Positions 54,721 through 57,299 of a DNA stretch of 57,299 bases are shown here, piece by piece. Position 1 is the first letter of the stretch. The number at the start of each line of letters is the position of its first letter. The notes below the pieces were generated by a model. That model had not been told where the DNA came from, searched no databases, and worked only from the letters and a program-made list of their open reading frames with translations. The translations under genes were made by a program, and so were the position numbers. Source of the DNA: Burkholderiales bacterium. Its GTDB lineage: Bacteria > Pseudomonadota > Gammaproteobacteria > Burkholderiales > Burkholderiaceae_C. The DNA lies in assembly GCA_019510465.1 (NCBI GenBank), contig JAEKKH010000146.1, forward strand, positions 1 to 57,299. Direction: 5' to 3'.

Positions 54721-54920
54721 ACGGGCGTCGCGGGCTACGGGTTTGACCTGATCGGCCGTCCAGCGCGGCGGCCGTTGACTGGGCAAGAGGGCCGGGCCCG
54801 AACCGGTTCCCGGCTCGACAATGCAAAAAACGCACACCGCGCCAATGCTTCACGGGATTTGACCCCGGGATTGCAGAAAAGATCGCCATCCGCGGGCGAT
54901 TGTCTGCCTATCATGGCTGC

Positions 54921-55850
54921 ATGATTTCGATGCAGGGTGTCCCGTCGTCGCTGATCGCTCGTCACGAGTCGTGGGTGCGCAAGCAGGCCAGCGCGCTGTC
55001 CCGGCGGTTGCCCGCCAACGTGGAGAAGGCCGACCTGATCCAGGCGGGCCTGATCGGCGTGGCCCAGGCCGCGATGAACTTCCAGTGGGAAGGCGACCCG
55101 GACAGCGAGGAGGGCCGCGAGGCGTTCCTGCGCTATGCCCAGCTGCGCGTGAAGGGCGCGATGCTCGACGAGCTGCGCCAGATGGACCAGTTGAGCCGTT
55201 CCCAGCGCCGCAAGTTCAAGGTCATCCAGATCGCCCGCGAGCGCTGGATGCAGGGCCACGACCAGCCGCCCAGCCTGTCCGAGCTGAGCGCCGTCTGCGG
55301 CATCGACGTCACCGAGATCGCCGAGCTCGAGCAGGCGGCCTCCACCGCGCAGACGCAGAGCCTGAGCGACGACGACGACGACGGCGACCACCACGCGCCG
55401 GCCGGCCACGCGGCCACGCCCAACGACGAGGTCGAGGCCCGTGTCGACACGGCCATCCTGCTGCGCCGCCTCGAGAAGTTCTTCGCCACGCTGCCCGAGC
55501 GCGAGCGCCAGGTCATCGACGCCTACATGGGCATCGGCATGAGCACCGAGGAGGTGGCCGAGTCGCTGGGCGTCAGCACCTCGCGCGTGTCGCAGATCTA
55601 CCAGGCCACCGTCAAGCGCATCGGCCAGCACTTCGCCCAGAAGGACCAGCGCGCGCTCGACAAGTACCCGGTGCGTTCCGGTCCCGAGTTCGAGACCTTG
55701 CTCGCCAAGCGCGAGGCGCAGGCGCCCTGGGGCACGCTGCTGGAACAGGCGCTCACGGCGCCCGGCGAACGCTTCGGCGCCCGCGCGCGCCGCAAGGCGA
55801 CCGCGGCCGCGGCCGCCAACGGCCACGTCGAGGGCAACGAAGCGGCCTGA
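54921..55850 (+). CDS. fliA: FliA-like (sigma-28 type) RNA polymerase sigma factor with C-terminal extension
   Basis: DLIQAGLIGVAQAAMNF, RVKGAMLDELRQMDQLSRSQRRKFK, LPERERQVIDAYMGIGMSTEEVAESLGVSTSRVSQIYQATVKRI. Confidence 0.82.
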   Translation: MISMQGVPSSLIARHESWVRKQASALSRRLPANVEKADLIQAGLIGVAQAAMNFQWEGDPDSEEGREAFLRYAQLRVKGAMLDELRQMDQLSRSQRRKFKVIQIARERWMQGHDQPPSLSELSAVCGIDVTEIAELEQAASTAQTQSLSDDDDDGDHHAPAGHAATPNDEVEARVDTAILLRRLEKFFATLPERERQVIDAYMGIGMSTEEVAESLGVSTSRVSQIYQATVKRIGQHFAQKDQRALDKYPVRSGPEFETLLAKREAQAPWGTLLEQALTAPGERFGARARRKATAAAAANGHVEGNEAA

Positions 55851-55916
55851 ATCCGGGCGGGCACGCACGCCGATTGCTGGCCCGGCGGGGTCGCAACATC
55901 GGCCGCCCCGTCCACC

Positions 55917-56576
55917 ATGTCCGAAGATCCGCACGCCGCCGGCGCCACGCGCCGCGGCTTCCTGCAGTCCGCCGGGGCCCTGGCCGGCACGCCGCTGGTC
56001 GCCGGGCCGGTCCACGCCGCCACGCGATCCGCTTCGGAGCAGCCGCCCGCGGCCCCGGTGGCGCTGACCTTGCGCGTCAACGGCCGCGATCACGTGCTGC
56101 ACATCGAGCCGCGCACCACGCTGCTGGACGCGCTGCGCGATCACCTCGGCCTGACGGGCAGCAAGAAGGGCTGCGACCGTGGCCAATGCGGCGCCTGCAC
56201 CGTGCTGGTCGACGGGCGGCGCATCAACGCCTGCCTGTCGCTGGCGCTGCAGCATGACGGCGACGAGATCGTCACCATCGAGGGCCTCGGCGAGCCCGGC
56301 CACCTGCACCCCTTGCAGGCCGCCTTCATCGCCGAGGACGCGTTCCAGTGCGGCTACTGCACGCCGGGCCAGGTGTGCTCGGGCGTCGCGCTGATGACCG
56401 AGGCGCGCCGCGGCGACTGCAGCGCGGCCACGCCGGACGTCCGGCGCACGGGCGCCATCGCGCTGACCGACGCGGAGATCCGCGAGCGCATGAGCGGCAA
56501 CCTGTGCCGCTGCGGCGCGTACGTCAACATCGTCGACGCGGTGCGCGTCGTCGCGCGGCAGGAGGGCGTTGCATGA
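55917..56576 (+). CDS. paoA: TAT-exported 2Fe-2S subunit of a xanthine/aldehyde dehydrogenase-type molybdenum enzyme (PaoA/YagT-like)
   Basis: TRRGFLQSAGALAGTPLVAG; CDRGQCGACTVLVDGRRINAC; CGYCTPGQVCSG; MSGNLCRCGAYVNIVDAV. Confidence 0.92.
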   Translation: MSEDPHAAGATRRGFLQSAGALAGTPLVAGPVHAATRSASEQPPAAPVALTLRVNGRDHVLHIEPRTTLLDALRDHLGLTGSKKGCDRGQCGACTVLVDGRRINACLSLALQHDGDEIVTIEGLGEPGHLHPLQAAFIAEDAFQCGYCTPGQVCSGVALMTEARRGDCSAATPDVRRTGAIALTDAEIRERMSGNLCRCGAYVNIVDAVRVVARQEGVA

Positions 56577-57145
56577 GCGCCGCCCGGCCGCCCGAAGGCG
56601 CTCGCCCGCAGCCGGCAGGCGGAGGGTCGTCCAATGAGACGTCCTGTGTCAACCCGTTCGCGGGACGAGCGCCGGGCCGCCCCAAGCCGGCCCGCGGTCC
56701 CCTCGGGGGACGGAGCGCCGTACCCGGCGCGGGAGGGGTCGTCGCGTCTGCGGGACGAGCGCCGGGCCGCCCCAAGCCGGCCCGCAGTCCCCTCGGGGGA
56801 CGGAGCGCCGTACCCGGCGCGGGAGGGGTCGTCGAGTCTGCGGGACGAGCGCCGGGCCGCCCCAAGCCGGCCCGCAGACCCCTCGGGGGACGGAGCGCCG
56901 TACCCGGCGCGGGAGGGGTCGTCCGGTTCGCGGGACGAGCGCCGGGCCGCCCCAAGCCGGCCCGTGGTCCCCTCGGGGGACGGAGCGCCGTACCCGGCGC
57001 GGGAGGGGTCGTCGAGTCTGCGGGACGAGCGCCGGGCCGCCCCAAGCCGGCCCGCAGTCCCCTCGGGGGACGGAGCGCCGTAGCCGGCGCGGGAGGGGCG
57101 CCAATGAGCGCCCGCACCGCAGGCCGAAGGGCGGTTGCCCGATGA
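56573..57145 (+). other. Repeat-encoded 190-codon ORF bridging the PaoA and PaoB genes (coding status uncertain)
   Basis: ATG overlaps the upstream TGA (ATGA at 56573-56576); its TGA overlaps the downstream ATG (57142-57145); encodes tandem ~30-aa units AGRAPGRPKPARSPLGGRSAVPGAGGVVES. Confidence 0.45.
56661..57110. repeat. Five tandem 90-bp hairpin-forming repeat units
   Basis: CGGGACGAGCGCCGGGCCGCCCCAAGCCGGCCCG... starts exactly at 56661, 56751, 56841, 56931 and 57021; fifth copy diverges at its 3' end. Confidence 0.98.
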
Positions 57146-57299
57146 ACCCGTTCGCCTACCACCGCGCCCGCAGCGTCGACGACGCCGTGCGGCTGGGGCA
57201 GTCGCCCGGCGCGCACTTCCTGGGCGGGGGCACCAATCTGATCGACCTGACCAAGGGCGGCATCGTGCAGCCGCTGCTGCTGGTCGACGTGAGCCGGCT
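57142..57299 (+). CDS. paoB: FAD-binding subunit of molybdenum dehydrogenase (PaoB/YagS-like), 3' truncated by window edge
   Basis: MNPFAYHRARSVDDAVRLGQSPGAHFLGGGTNLIDLTKGGIVQPLLLVDVSRL. Confidence 0.9.
   Translation, partial: MNPFAYHRARSVDDAVRLGQSPGAHFLGGGTNLIDLTKGGIVQPLLLVDVSR

Noticed and set aside
56661-57110. CRISPR array
   Set aside because: Repeats are contiguous 90-bp units with no unique spacers and no cas genes nearby.

Overview
High-GC window that looks like a betaproteobacterial (Burkholderiales-like) chromosome. I see no rRNA, tRNA, integrase, transposase, phage or CRISPR features. Gene content is dominated by signal transduction: five hybrid histidine kinases, a stand-alone REC protein, an NtrC-type regulator, an OmpR-type regulator and a GAF/PAS diguanylate cyclase. 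Also present are a liv branched-chain amino acid ABC operon, an exported-looking msrB-msrA pair plus a free-Met-sulfoxide reductase, two DHA2 efflux pumps, a divergent Fur-family regulator/ZIP transporter pair, a PQQ glucose dehydrogenase, an off-locus flgH paralogue, a fliA-like sigma factor, and the start of a PaoABC/YagTSR-type molybdenum enzyme operon. The most unusual signal is structured repeat DNA. A 5 x 90-bp tandem array (56661-57110) sits between the 2Fe-2S and FAD subunit genes of the molybdenum enzyme operon. Each unit can form three hairpins, and the differences between units mostly preserve pairing, including one position pair that co-varies C:G/T:A in all five units. The array is crossed by a stop-free 190-codon ORF with ATGA overlaps to both neighbours, and both flanks carry the same ordered sequence landmarks. 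A second 3 x ~82-bp array of similar three-hairpin design lies between livK and livH, with a hairpin-rich spacer between livH and livM. Other points worth checking are an 11-bp x 5 array before the diguanylate cyclase, a nested inverted repeat before the BI-1 gene, and dyad operators at the marR and fur/zip promoters. All calls come from reading the sequence and the supplied ORFs; no searches were run.
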